This document shows, piece by piece, positions 46,491 to 54,997 of a stretch of 64,000 bases of DNA. This stretch comes from Atopobium fossor DSM 15642 (GTDB taxonomy: Bacteria > Actinomycetota > Coriobacteriia > Coriobacteriales > Atopobiaceae), in the NCBI RefSeq assembly GCF_000483125.1, contig NZ_AXXR01000003.1, positions 281,316 to 345,315 on the forward strand, read 5' to 3'. Below the pieces are notes generated by a model. That model was not told the DNA's origin, ran no database searches, and saw only the letters and a list, made by a program, of their open reading frames with translations. Every line of letters starts with the position of its first letter. The first letter of the stretch is position 1. The translations under genes were made by a program, and so were the position numbers.

Positions 46491-47209
46491 CGTACCTCTC
46501 CCATTTTGTAGCCACGGCCCCAAACCACCTGTACATAACGAGGCTCAGATGGGTTAATTTCAATTTTTTCTCGTAAATGTCGCACGTGTACTGCAACAGT
46601 ATTCTCGCAACCATATGAGGGCTGACCCCAAACCGCCTGATAAATTTCAGCGGGACTATAGACGTGATTGGGATGTTGTATAAGAAAACGGCATATATCG
46701 TATTCTTTGGGCGTAAGGGCAATACTTTGGTCATCAACCGTAACTATTTTTGCTGCATCATCAAGCTTAATACCACCAAGAACATATGACGCGGGAGCAT
46801 CCATCTTATTTTTAGCCTTAGCTGCACCTAAATCCTTATACCGACGCAATACGCTACGCACACGTGCAAGTAACTCCACAGGTACAAAAGGTTTTGTCAC
46901 ATAATCATCTGCACCTAAATCAAGCCCAAGTACCTTGTCTGTATCTTCACTTTTTGCAGTTACCATAATTACTGGCACATTACACAGCTTACGAATTGCC
47001 ACAAGTGCAGCTGAGCCATCCATTACGGGCATCATTACGTCCAACAAAACAAGATCTATGGGGTTGTTGGTTTTGATACCTTGCTCAACAGCAGCAACGG
47101 CCTGTTTGCCGTCGTACGCACATAAGAGCTCCCATTGAGGGTTTTGTAAATAAATTTCAAGAGCTCTTACAATGTCACGGTCATCATCTACTAACAGAAT
47201 GCGATACAT
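46487..47209 (-). CDS. OmpR/PhoB-family response regulator
   Basis: A 240-residue two-component regulator. The receiver domain has the acidic pair (LLVDDDRD), the phospho-acceptor Asp in LVLLDVMMPVMDG, the conserved Thr/Lys (VTAKSED, TKPF). The C-terminal winged helix ends with the recognition block NTVAVHVRHLREKIE and VWGRGYK. Coupled to the kinase gene through a 4-nt overlap. The C39-like peptidase gene upstream is separated by a terminator, so it is probably a separate transcript. Confidence 0.95.
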   Translation of the reverse strand: MYRILLVDDDRDIVRALEIYLQNPQWELLCAYDGKQAVAAVEQGIKTNNPIDLVLLDVMMPVMDGSAALVAIRKLCNVPVIMVTAKSEDTDKVLGLDLGADDYVTKPFVPVELLARVRSVLRRYKDLGAAKAKNKMDAPASYVLGGIKLDDAAKIVTVDDQSIALTPKEYDICRFLIQHPNHVYSPAEIYQAVWGQPSYGCENTVAVHVRHLREKIEINPSEPRYVQVVWGRGYKMGEVR

Positions 47210-47307
47210 CTTGGCTCTTCCTTAAACTTTGATGTTTGGTCACTTTCTGGTCAGACAAAGTGTTTATAAACATGCTTATTTTCTCATGAGGGTGCACCGT
47301 CTTACAG

Positions 47308-47338
47308 AAAAAAGCGTCTGCCCAAGAAAACTTAGGCT
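47308..47338 (-). terminator. Terminator of the C39-like peptidase gene
   Basis: On the minus strand GCCTAAG-TTTT-CTTGGGC, overlapping the TAA stop itself, is followed by a run of six T (AGACGCTTTTTT). Confidence 0.7.
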
Positions 47339-48171
47339 TTACAAAGAACCCAAAGGTTTTGAATCTGATGTTGAAGCTCGTCATATGTCCACGTTTTGTT
47401 TGAACGCTCTTTACTGTTGGGATCACATACAATAATTTTGTCATCCTTAAGGCCTGCAAGGACAATAAAATGTCCTGTCTTAGTAAAGTCACCTGGTCCC
47501 ATAATGCAAATAATAGGATTATTAACCTTTAGATTTGCTTTAACGCGTTTTTCTTGTAAAGGAATTTGCGTTACGCTCAAACCAAGCTCACGACCACCTT
47601 CATATATAAGAGCCCATGCACTTCCCATGCCATCAACAGCCCAACCATGAGCTGTTGCAAACGTTCCCATTGCAAGCGGTGACATTGATGTATCACCTGT
47701 AAGGTAGATATAAGCCATCGAAAGACAGGTTGGCCCACACCCTGAGAGGGCAAAATATTGACCAGCGTAGCTCGTGTACCCCCACCGTTCATCCCATTGC
47801 ATAAGCAGAGGGACTGTTTGGCTATGAGCAAATTCCGAAAGATTAATTGCAGGTGGATTATTGTGGTATTGGTCGTAATTAAGCACAAACTGCCGCGCTT
47901 CTGGATTGCGGTCATACAAAGACACAAGCTCGTTAGGAGTTGTTTCTGATGGTCGCTGCCACGGCAAATAGCCATTGTGCACATAAACAGCAGCACATGC
48001 TATCCCTACAAGCATACAAAAAACGATGAGGCGCCTAAGGTGATTGTGACGTTTATATTCATAGCGCCTATGATAGGATTGCGCAGTTAAAGAACTACGA
48101 CTATAGATGTCTGTATCACTTCCGCAAGCAACATTGTCATAAGGCAAAGCTTCTTTGTTAAGGGTTTTCAT
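47332..48171 (-). CDS. C39-like cysteine peptidase domain protein, membrane-anchored
   Basis: A 279-residue protein. One transmembrane helix (about residues 47-65) after a basic cytoplasmic start makes it a type II membrane or secreted protein. The outer part is a C39_2-type papain-like domain: catalytic Cys in LSGCGPTCLSMAY, His in KTGHFIVLAGL and Asp/Asn in VCDPNSKE. Related domains cleave leader peptides or cell-wall peptides; no bacteriocin gene is next to it, so the substrate is open. Confidence 0.82.
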   Translation of the reverse strand: MKTLNKEALPYDNVACGSDTDIYSRSSLTAQSYHRRYEYKRHNHLRRLIVFCMLVGIACAAVYVHNGYLPWQRPSETTPNELVSLYDRNPEARQFVLNYDQYHNNPPAINLSEFAHSQTVPLLMQWDERWGYTSYAGQYFALSGCGPTCLSMAYIYLTGDTSMSPLAMGTFATAHGWAVDGMGSAWALIYEGGRELGLSVTQIPLQEKRVKANLKVNNPIICIMGPGDFTKTGHFIVLAGLKDDKIIVCDPNSKERSNKTWTYDELQHQIQNLWVLCKA

Positions 48172-48236
48172 GGCTTTTCCTTCTCACCAATAGATTGTTC
48201 CTTGGGCGCATTATCTGCTGGTGGTGGTTTAAGGAA

Positions 48237-48385
48237 CTAGAACCAAAAGCCAAAAGATTTTCTTAATTTTGCTTGACAAGAACGTAGATTAAACAAGAAA
48301 TTGACATTCTTACCGCTGTATATAAAAAATTGACGTGTACAATAAAGACTCGCCAAACCTTGTGTTTGTGGCGTTTTTTGCAGTC
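48237..48385 (+). promoter_or_regulatory. Promoter-like region of the magnesium module
   Basis: Three TTGAC hexamers (48273, 48301, 48330) and TATATAA/TACAAT sequences lie in an AT-rich stretch. No single pair has ideal spacing, so the active promoter cannot be named. The region 48172-48236 holds the upstream flank of the peptidase gene with nothing else seen. Confidence 0.4.
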
Positions 48386-48386
48386 T

Positions 48387-48520
48387 AGGAGAAGGGGCAC
48401 TATGAAACCTCGACCTCACAGTCGATAGCCCCCGTGGTGTGCTCTGCCGAGTCTACCGCGAGGGGTATGACCGGCACCGTGTAAGCGGCGCAATGCTTGT
48501 GCATAAAAAATGCACAGCTG
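48387..48520 (+). promoter_or_regulatory. Structured 5' leader of magnesium module (riboswitch candidate)
   Basis: GGGGC/GCCCC (48394-48398 with 48428-48432) encloses hairpin TCGAC/GTCGA (48410-48414 with 48421-48425). Next TACC/GGTA lies inside GCCG/CGGC, and GTGCAT/ATGCAC forms a hairpin directly before the Shine-Dalgarno of the transporter. The opening TAGGAGAAGG...TATG and the closing AGCTGG resemble the ends of the M-box magnesium riboswitch, but the core does not match it convincingly from memory. Confidence 0.5.
48402..48428 (+). CDS. Possible leader peptide MKPRPHSR
   Basis: An eight-codon frame with AGGAG and AAGGGG directly upstream, lying inside the first hairpin of the leader. 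It contains two Pro codons, as short leader peptides of magnesium-regulated genes often do. Translation would open the enclosing stem. It may be chance within a structured RNA, so confidence is low. Confidence 0.35.
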   Translation: MKPRPHSR

Positions 48521-48532
48521 GAAGGAGCATGC

Positions 48533-50365
48533 ATGATTTATCTCTCCCAACTTTTGGGAAACCCCGTACTTGATGCCGATGGCAATAAAATCGGTGTAGT
48601 TAATGATCTCGGCATTGCAACAGGCGAGGTCTTCCCTCGTGTCACATCTCTTGCGTTTCAGGGTCCCGGCAAGACTCCTTTTATGATTTCCTGGCGCAAG
48701 TATGTAGAATCCTTTAACGAGGATGAGGTTCACCTAACCGTTCCTTCAACGGATATCCGTTTTTCATATCTACAGCCAGAAGAAGTTCTTATCGCTCGTG
48801 ACCTGCTTAATAAGCAGATTGTAGATACGCGCGGTATGAAGGTTGTTCGTGTAAACGACCTTAAGCTTTCGGATACCAGCTCCAGCCAGCTACGCCTCCT
48901 TGGCGCAGAGGTTGGCGCCCGCGGATTACTACGCTCTCTTTCTCCCACTATCGAGAAGATCGTCGTACGCATCATGCGCAACTTTGGCAAAGACATCCCC
49001 GAGCGCGTTATTGCGTGGAACTACATGGACTTGCTGGATCGCAATCTGTCCAATGTTAAGTTGTCCGTCACCCATAAAACGTTAGATGAACTACATCCTG
49101 CAGACATTGCAGATATTATTGAGCAGCTCGATCCCCGTCTGCGAGGCCAAGTATTTGCCCAACTGGATGACGCACAAGCAGCAGAGGCCATGGCGGAGCT
49201 GGATGACGATCAAGCAGCAGAAATCGTAGGAGACATGGCAGAGCTTGATGCATCACGCATGTTGTCCGAAATGGACCCGGACGATGCAGCCGAGCTTGTA
49301 TCTGAGCTTGACTACGCAAAGGCCGAGAAGCTCCTGAGGTTGATGGGCGTTAAGGAACAAAAGGCAGTGCGTCAGCTTCTTGGCTACCGAGAAGACACGG
49401 CGGGTCGTATTATGACCTCCGAAGCAGTGTTACTCCCAGAAGATGCCACCGTTAATGACGCGGTAGAAGCTCTACGCAACCTGGATGAGGACTTTGAAAC
49501 TGTTCACTACATCTATCTAAAGGATGCCGAGGGTCGCCTGAGCAGCTTGGTTACCATGCGTTCTTTGGTTATTGCTAGCTCAAATACCAAACTATCTGAT
49601 ATTGCCATTGAGGATGAGCTTATTGTGGCAAGTCCTGAAGATGACCAGGAAGATGTTGCAGAAAACATTGCCAAATACAACTTGCTGGCCATGCCCGTTG
49701 TAGATGACAACCGTCGTCTTTTGGGTATTGTTACCGTAGACGATGCTCTGGATGTTTTGGAAGAAGAGCACGCTGAGGATTTGCAAATTGCTGGTGCCTC
49801 AAGTGGTGATTCCGAAGGTCGCCGCCCCATGGAGGGCATCTTATGGCTTATGCGCAATGAGATGTGGTTCTTTGTTTGGATGCTAAGCATGATTGCTCTA
49901 GCTGCTTTGTTTAACTCCCAAGGCTGGCTTAACATCTTTTTGTTGGGTGCAATGCTCCCCGTTGCTATTATTGCTGGTAATGATGCTGCAAGCCATGTTA
50001 CCAACTCCTTTATTGAATATGATCCAGATGATGAAGATGCTCCAACCATGCTTGGTTTTGCTCTCTCATCGCTTGGATTGGGTATAGTGTTTGCCCTGCT
50101 TGTTGGCCTTATCTCGGGTAGTTTGGTAAATGTAGTCTCTCAGAGCAATGCACAAAACACCATCCTTATAAAGGGCATTATTGCTGCAGTTGCGGGCATC
50201 CTTGTGTCCTTTGCACTGACCCCGCTTTACCTTACTATCCTGCGTAAACGTGACGAGAAAAACCTAGAGAACTCCGGTGTTTCTTTAGCTGCCATTGCCA
50301 TGATTGTCTCGGCAGTAGTCTTTATTATTGTTGCAGCAGTTCTGATTTATGGAATTGGTGCATAG
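48533..50365 (+). CDS. PRC-barrel / MgtE_N / CBS membrane protein
   Basis: A 610-residue protein. Two PRC-barrel-like segments (1-80 and about 85-165) precede an MgtE N-terminal superhelical domain (ELHPADIADIIEQLDPRLRGQVFAQLD), a CBS pair (about 285-410: IMTSEAVLLPEDATVNDAVEAL, MPVVDDNRRLLGIVTVDDAL) and five transmembrane segments at the C-terminus (from about 440). In MgtE the N and CBS domains sense cytoplasmic magnesium; the membrane part here differs from canonical MgtE. The coding region is followed at once by the NRAMP-type transporter gene, and both lie behind one structured leader. ATG 48533 has AAGGAG upstream. Confidence 0.85.
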   Translation: MIYLSQLLGNPVLDADGNKIGVVNDLGIATGEVFPRVTSLAFQGPGKTPFMISWRKYVESFNEDEVHLTVPSTDIRFSYLQPEEVLIARDLLNKQIVDTRGMKVVRVNDLKLSDTSSSQLRLLGAEVGARGLLRSLSPTIEKIVVRIMRNFGKDIPERVIAWNYMDLLDRNLSNVKLSVTHKTLDELHPADIADIIEQLDPRLRGQVFAQLDDAQAAEAMAELDDDQAAEIVGDMAELDASRMLSEMDPDDAAELVSELDYAKAEKLLRLMGVKEQKAVRQLLGYREDTAGRIMTSEAVLLPEDATVNDAVEALRNLDEDFETVHYIYLKDAEGRLSSLVTMRSLVIASSNTKLSDIAIEDELIVASPEDDQEDVAENIAKYNLLAMPVVDDNRRLLGIVTVDDALDVLEEEHAEDLQIAGASSGDSEGRRPMEGILWLMRNEMWFFVWMLSMIALAALFNSQGWLNIFLLGAMLPVAIIAGNDAASHVTNSFIEYDPDDEDAPTMLGFALSSLGLGIVFALLVGLISGSLVNVVSQSNAQNTILIKGIIAAVAGILVSFALTPLYLTILRKRDEKNLENSGVSLAAIAMIVSAVVFIIVAAVLIYGIGA

Positions 50366-50366
50366 T

Positions 50367-51683
50367 ATGACAGCTCAGGCACAAAAACCCACACGTACTC
50401 CCAGCAATACAAGCACATCAACCAGCAGCTCCACTAACAATTCTGTGAGCAAAGCTGCTGGTAAGGCAGGCATCGCGGCCATCTTAGCTGCTATGGGTCC
50501 TGGCATCCTCACCTCATTTGCAGGTATGGATGCCGGTGGTATTGCAACTTTTTCTACCTCAGGCGCTTCTTTTGGCTTTACTATGCTGTGGACCATCCCC
50601 ATCATGACCTTACTGTTGGTAGTGGTCCAAGAAACCTCTGCGCGCATGGGCTGTGCTACCGGCAAAGGCTTTGCTTCACTTATCCGCGAACGCTTTGGCG
50701 TGCGCATTTCTGCCTTAGCCATGTTGGCCCTTATCATTGCAAATTTTGCAGTAACTATTTCCGAATTTGCAGGTATTGCATCAAGCATGCTGCTGTTTGG
50801 CGTACCTATTTACGCTAGTGTTCCCGTAGCAGCCATTGGTACCTGGATACTTACCATGAGCGGCTCATACCGTCGTATCGAGAAAATCCTGCTGGTTATT
50901 AGTTCGGTATTTATCACCTACATTGTATCTGGCGTTATAGGTAAGCCAGATTGGAACATGGCATTGTACAAAACCGTTGTGCCCCAGCTTAGTACCAGCA
51001 CTGCTTACATTTCTTTGCTGGTAGCAAGCGTTGGTACTACCATCTCACCCTATATGATCTTTATGGTTTCCAGTAATGTTGTCGAGAAAAACCTGGATGA
51101 GTCAGACATTCCTGCACAGCGTGCCGATAATGTCTCTGGTGCCGTAGCTCAAAGCATCATTGCATGGTTTATTATTCTCACCACTGGCGCTGTTCTCTTC
51201 CCTGCTGGTATTGAGGTAAACAGTGCCGCCGATGCCGCACGCGCTCTTGTCCCTTTGGCAGGACAATATGCCTCTGCCCTTTTTGCTATTGGCTTAGTTG
51301 GCGCTTCCTTCTTGGCAGCATGTGTACTACCAGGTATTACTGCCAGCGCTGTATGCGAAGCTTTTGGTTGGGAACGTGGTGCAGATCGCACCTGGCATGA
51401 GGCACCCATTTATCGTGGCATCATTACGGCCATTACCATTTTAAGTGCGCTCATTGTGCTGATCCCCAACATCGATTTGTTTGGCATCCTTATGGTTGCT
51501 CAAATTATCAATGGCATTGCTCTGCCCGTTTTGTTGGTATGCATGGTCTTGCTTGCAAGCGATAAGCACCTCATGGGTCCCTATCGCAATGGCAAGATTT
51601 GGAACGTACTAACTTGGTTTGTTGTTATTGCCGTTACCCTTTTAACCATTGTCATGTTTGCCATGCAGGCCTTGGGCATTTAA
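50367..51683 (+). CDS. NRAMP-related transporter, magnesium type (NRMT)
   Basis: A 438-residue, 11-TM SLC11-family protein. The first TM helix reads GPGILTSFAGMDAGGIAT: the DPGN motif of manganese/iron NRAMPs is DAGG here. TM6 reads GTTISPYMIFMVS, without the metal-selecting Met-Pro-His. These are features of NRAMP-related magnesium transporters characterised from a clostridium and from Eggerthella lenta, a coriobacterium. The N-terminal 35 residues are Ser/Thr-rich and cytoplasmic. It starts 1 nt after the upstream stop, so the two genes are translationally coupled. Confidence 0.88.
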   Translation: MTAQAQKPTRTPSNTSTSTSSSTNNSVSKAAGKAGIAAILAAMGPGILTSFAGMDAGGIATFSTSGASFGFTMLWTIPIMTLLLVVVQETSARMGCATGKGFASLIRERFGVRISALAMLALIIANFAVTISEFAGIASSMLLFGVPIYASVPVAAIGTWILTMSGSYRRIEKILLVISSVFITYIVSGVIGKPDWNMALYKTVVPQLSTSTAYISLLVASVGTTISPYMIFMVSSNVVEKNLDESDIPAQRADNVSGAVAQSIIAWFIILTTGAVLFPAGIEVNSAADAARALVPLAGQYASALFAIGLVGASFLAACVLPGITASAVCEAFGWERGADRTWHEAPIYRGIITAITILSALIVLIPNIDLFGILMVAQIINGIALPVLLVCMVLLASDKHLMGPYRNGKIWNVLTWFVVIAVTLLTIVMFAMQALGI

Positions 51684-51684
51684 T

Positions 51685-53205
51685 TTAACCAAGCTCTGTA
51701 GGCCAAATAGCATCCTCGGGCATCTTGGCCTTACCAGTCAAGATATCCTCAGGCACATCACCATCTGCCTTCATAAGGTCAGTAACGGTTACAAAGGTAT
51801 ACCCCTGGTCATGAAGCTTATCAATAATCTGAGGGAGGGCTTCCAAATCCTGCTCTCGGGGACCGCCGCCATCATGCATCAAAATGATGTAACCCGGTTG
51901 GATGCCGTTAACAGAATTGGCCACAATCTTATCCACACCAGGACGCGACCAATCAAGTGAATCTTGGTTCCACAAAATAGAGGCACTCATTTTACCCTGA
52001 GTTACTGCCCAGGTTTTCTCGGTAAACGCACCGTAAGGTGGACGAACCATGGTGGTTTCTACGCCCGTAGCCTTTTTGATGGACTCATAGCTGGTATCTA
52101 ACTCAGACTGAACGCGCTCGGCGGAATCTTTGGTAAGCACGTCATGATGATACGTGTGACTCATGATCTCATGACCTGCATCAATAATCTTCTTAGAGAT
52201 TTCTGGCATCTCGTCCACGTTCTGGCCAAGATTAAAGAAGGTTGCAACCGCTCCATGATCTTTCAAAATCTGGAGATACCGTTCTGTATAAACGCTGGGG
52301 CCGTCGTCAAAGGTAATAGAGATAAGCTTTTTGCCATCCTTAGGCTGCAAATTACGTGTCTTAAGCACGCAATCCTGACCTTTTTGCGTTACTTCGCCAT
52401 CGGCAGTCTCGCCAGAAGTTTTTCCTGTACGGATTTCCTTTTTCTCTACCTTACCCCACTGAGAAACATAGGTAACAGCACCCCATGTACCATCCATTGT
52501 GAGCTTAGGCTGCGTCTCTACTGTCTCGACGGAGTACTCTTCCATGATGTCCCCACCATTACCAATGGTGATGTTTTCTCCGCCATGGATTTTATAGTTG
52601 TTGCCATCATCAAAGGACAGGTCTTTATCGTCAATCTTAACCGAGTAAGCATAACCCTTGCCCTCGGTAATAACGTTGCCGGAAACGCTCGTAAGATTAC
52701 CCGCTGTCACGCTAATCTTTTCTTTGGAAAGAATTTCACTCATGGGAGTATTTACGTTGTAGGTACGACGAGCTCCGTTAATAACAATCTCAACGGGACG
52801 GAAAATGTTCCAGCCAATGGGTAAGGCCGCAGCTATAGCAGCAAGACCGCCCAGCATAATAAAGTCGCGGCGTGTCATGCCACGCTTGGGCTTTTTGCTG
52901 CCCGTCATGGGACGTTTAGCAGAAACAAAGCCTTTATCGGCAGTTACAAAGCCAACACGATCGCGCTTAATCTTGCTGTTAGAGCTTTGTGCTTGCAAGT
53001 ACGGATTTTTAGAAGCAGAACTCTTCTGTACAGCAGCTGCATAAGAGGCATCGCCACGAGTAGTCGAGAAACGCGGTGTACTTGGACGAGACGTATCAGA
53101 ACCTGCAGTACCGGGATTTGCATGTGCAGAACTGCGGTATGAAGAATCATGCATAGATGAATCGTTGCGAGAATGCGGTGTGTAATGTGCACCAGAGCGT
53201 GCCAT
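51685..53205 (-). CDS. Polysaccharide deacetylase (NodB) with internal Tat-like signal
   Basis: A 506-residue protein. The first 105 residues are basic, Ser/Thr-rich and disordered; then TRRDFIMLGGLAAIAAALPIG resembles a twin-arginine signal but sits internally and may act as a membrane anchor. A domain resembling the DUF348/G5-like wall module follows (about 135-250). The C-terminal NodB domain carries ITFDDGPS, SHTYHHD, RPPYGAF and ILMHDGG, the complete metal and catalytic motif set. Likely acts on peptidoglycan or surface glycan. It ends 1 nt from the convergent NRAMP gene. Confidence 0.88.
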   Translation of the reverse strand: MARSGAHYTPHSRNDSSMHDSSYRSSAHANPGTAGSDTSRPSTPRFSTTRGDASYAAAVQKSSASKNPYLQAQSSNSKIKRDRVGFVTADKGFVSAKRPMTGSKKPKRGMTRRDFIMLGGLAAIAAALPIGWNIFRPVEIVINGARRTYNVNTPMSEILSKEKISVTAGNLTSVSGNVITEGKGYAYSVKIDDKDLSFDDGNNYKIHGGENITIGNGGDIMEEYSVETVETQPKLTMDGTWGAVTYVSQWGKVEKKEIRTGKTSGETADGEVTQKGQDCVLKTRNLQPKDGKKLISITFDDGPSVYTERYLQILKDHGAVATFFNLGQNVDEMPEISKKIIDAGHEIMSHTYHHDVLTKDSAERVQSELDTSYESIKKATGVETTMVRPPYGAFTEKTWAVTQGKMSASILWNQDSLDWSRPGVDKIVANSVNGIQPGYIILMHDGGGPREQDLEALPQIIDKLHDQGYTFVTVTDLMKADGDVPEDILTGKAKMPEDAIWPTELG

Positions 53206-53267
53206 GTGCCCTCCGAGATTTTTTATAACTTCGTTTGAAAAGCAGTTACTCTAAAGTATATAACGGT

Positions 53268-54251
53268 TTACTTACTACTCTTATCAAATTCTTCCTTAAA
53301 CGCAGCAAACATACCGCGAGTTTTTGAAAGGTTACGTCCTAAGGCGCGAGCGGCTTTGGCTGTAGCATCATCCGATGAAGTTTTTTCCTTTGTTCTCACA
53401 GATTTTGTAGAAGAAGTTTTTGCAGCTTGCGATGTTGTTTCTTGAGAAGTTTTTGTAGCTACGCTACATTGACCATCCACAATCTTTGCATCTGTATCAG
53501 GCGAAGAAATTTTGACTTCTTGTGCCTCAATCTCGGTTACCTCTGGATCAAGCTGTGTAGCTTCGGTGACAGCACGCCTAGCCTTACCCAATGCACGACC
53601 AAAAGAATAGGAGCCTTTCTCTAAAGCTTTGTCCGCAGCCTTTGCAACTTTTTTACCAGCCTTAGCTCCTGCAACTTGAGCAGCACCTACAGCTTCACCG
53701 GCTTTGGCAGCAAATCCTCCCGAGAAATCCTGAGTTGCTACACCATCTGCCACAATCATAGTCTGGTTACGATGACCTTGTAGAGCACTTGCGGGAACGT
53801 ATATAGCGCCAATCAAAGCCTTTGCAGTACCACCGTTGGAAATCTTGAAGGTTTCTACCATCCCTGTGGCGGTATTGAAATCAAAATCTACTACATATCC
53901 AAGACGCTTGCCACTAGTGGTTATTACGTCCATGCCCGCCCACATGATGCAAGTATTCCAGTCAAAACCCAAGCGCTTAATCGCAGCTGAACCTATGCCA
54001 GTCTTCTTATTGGTGCAATAAATACCGTCGTCACAGGTATCAAAAGCGTCAAATGCTAAAAAGACATCCTCCCGTTTGATCATGCCCACCACATCGGGGC
54101 GCTTAACCATAAAGCCAATAATTTTCTTACCATTGGGTGCAAAAACCACCTGATGTACTTTACCTATACGTTTAAGTGCCAGTTCATCTGCGTTTTTGTT
54201 TGGTTTTGTCGTAAAGACTTTGATGTTTTGCACTTTGGAAAGAGAGAGCAT
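53268..54251 (-). CDS. PRC-barrel domain protein with Lys/Ala-rich tail
   Basis: A 327-residue cytoplasmic protein. Two PRC-barrel-like modules are visible: residues 1-75 (KRIGKVHQVVFAPNGKKIIGFMV) and about 90-170 (TTSGKRLGYVVDFDFNTATG). A helical Ala/Lys/Gly-rich region and a Ser/Thr/Lys tail follow. PRC barrels bind RNA or proteins; the same fold starts the MgtE_N-type protein in this window. The start at 54251 has GAGG upstream. Function unknown. Confidence 0.75.
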   Translation of the reverse strand: MLSLSKVQNIKVFTTKPNKNADELALKRIGKVHQVVFAPNGKKIIGFMVKRPDVVGMIKREDVFLAFDAFDTCDDGIYCTNKKTGIGSAAIKRLGFDWNTCIMWAGMDVITTSGKRLGYVVDFDFNTATGMVETFKISNGGTAKALIGAIYVPASALQGHRNQTMIVADGVATQDFSGGFAAKAGEAVGAAQVAGAKAGKKVAKAADKALEKGSYSFGRALGKARRAVTEATQLDPEVTEIEAQEVKISSPDTDAKIVDGQCSVATKTSQETTSQAAKTSSTKSVRTKEKTSSDDATAKAARALGRNLSKTRGMFAAFKEEFDKSSK

Positions 54252-54332
54252 ATAAACCTCGCAGCTGCATTCTAACAATCGTGACATGTTGTGTTGGTAC
54301 CCTATGTCTGATGACCTGATGCTATATAAATC

Positions 54333-54361
54333 AAGGCTCCACCCACAAGGTAGAGCCTTAG
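54333..54361 (-). terminator. Probable terminator of YtxH-like gene
   Basis: On the minus strand AAGGCTCTACC pairs with GGTGGAGCCTT, followed by a weak T-rich GATTTAT. Confidence 0.55.
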
Positions 54362-54392
54362 GTTATAACACGTTGCTGTACTGTATAAAGGA

Positions 54393-54866
54393 CTAGGCGT
54401 CTACCTCGCTTGATGCGTTGGATGTATCCTCATCAACAATCTCTACCTGAGCTTCCACATCTACAGGTTCCTTAACAGCATTGGCAGAAACCTCAGTAAC
54501 TACCGCGTCTACCTGGCTTGTAATATTAGAAATTGCATCCTGTGCCTGAACAGAGGCAACAGCAACAGCATCAGACAAAGAACTACGAACCTGATCCATG
54601 CGCTCACGAGCTGCGTCTACCTTAGCACGAAGCTCATCTGTTGTAGCATCTACAACAGGACGAATGTGAGCAACCTTCTCGGCAGTGTTTTGGCTCGTTA
54701 CCTCATACGCATCTTTAGCATTATCCCAAGCATCGTTCATGACATCGGCTGCCATAGCACGACTTTCTGCACCAGAACGAGGAGCAAGCATCAAACCGGT
54801 TACGGCACCTACGGCTGCGCCAAAGACCGTACCCAGCACAAATCCAAATCCACTCTTCTTGCTCAT
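54393..54866 (-). CDS. YtxH-domain membrane protein
   Basis: A 157-residue protein. A Gly/Ala-rich membrane segment (GFGFVLGTVFGAAVGAVTGLMLAP, about residues 5-28) followed by RSGAESRAMA is the YtxH signature. The rest is a long amphipathic helix or coiled coil and an acidic tail. YtxH-type proteins are stress-associated, of unknown mechanism. The start at 54866 has GGAAGGA upstream. Confidence 0.8.
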   Translation of the reverse strand: MSKKSGFGFVLGTVFGAAVGAVTGLMLAPRSGAESRAMAADVMNDAWDNAKDAYEVTSQNTAEKVAHIRPVVDATTDELRAKVDAARERMDQVRSSLSDAVAVASVQAQDAISNITSQVDAVVTEVSANAVKEPVDVEAQVEIVDEDTSNASSEVDA

Positions 54867-54925
54867 CTTACGTCCTTCCCATACAGCCAGCACACGCTGG
54901 CAATACATGCTTGGTTATGCGCTTA

Positions 54926-54934
54926 AGTATACCA
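54926..54934 (-). promoter_or_regulatory. Extended -10 of YtxH-like gene
   Basis: The minus strand reads TGGTATACT, an extended -10 element, about 58 nt before the start codon. Confidence 0.5.
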
Positions 54935-54997
54935 GTGTGGAATGTACTTAAGGTGTACGTACAGCACGTTTTCTTTGCTGGTAATTATTGGTAAGAA

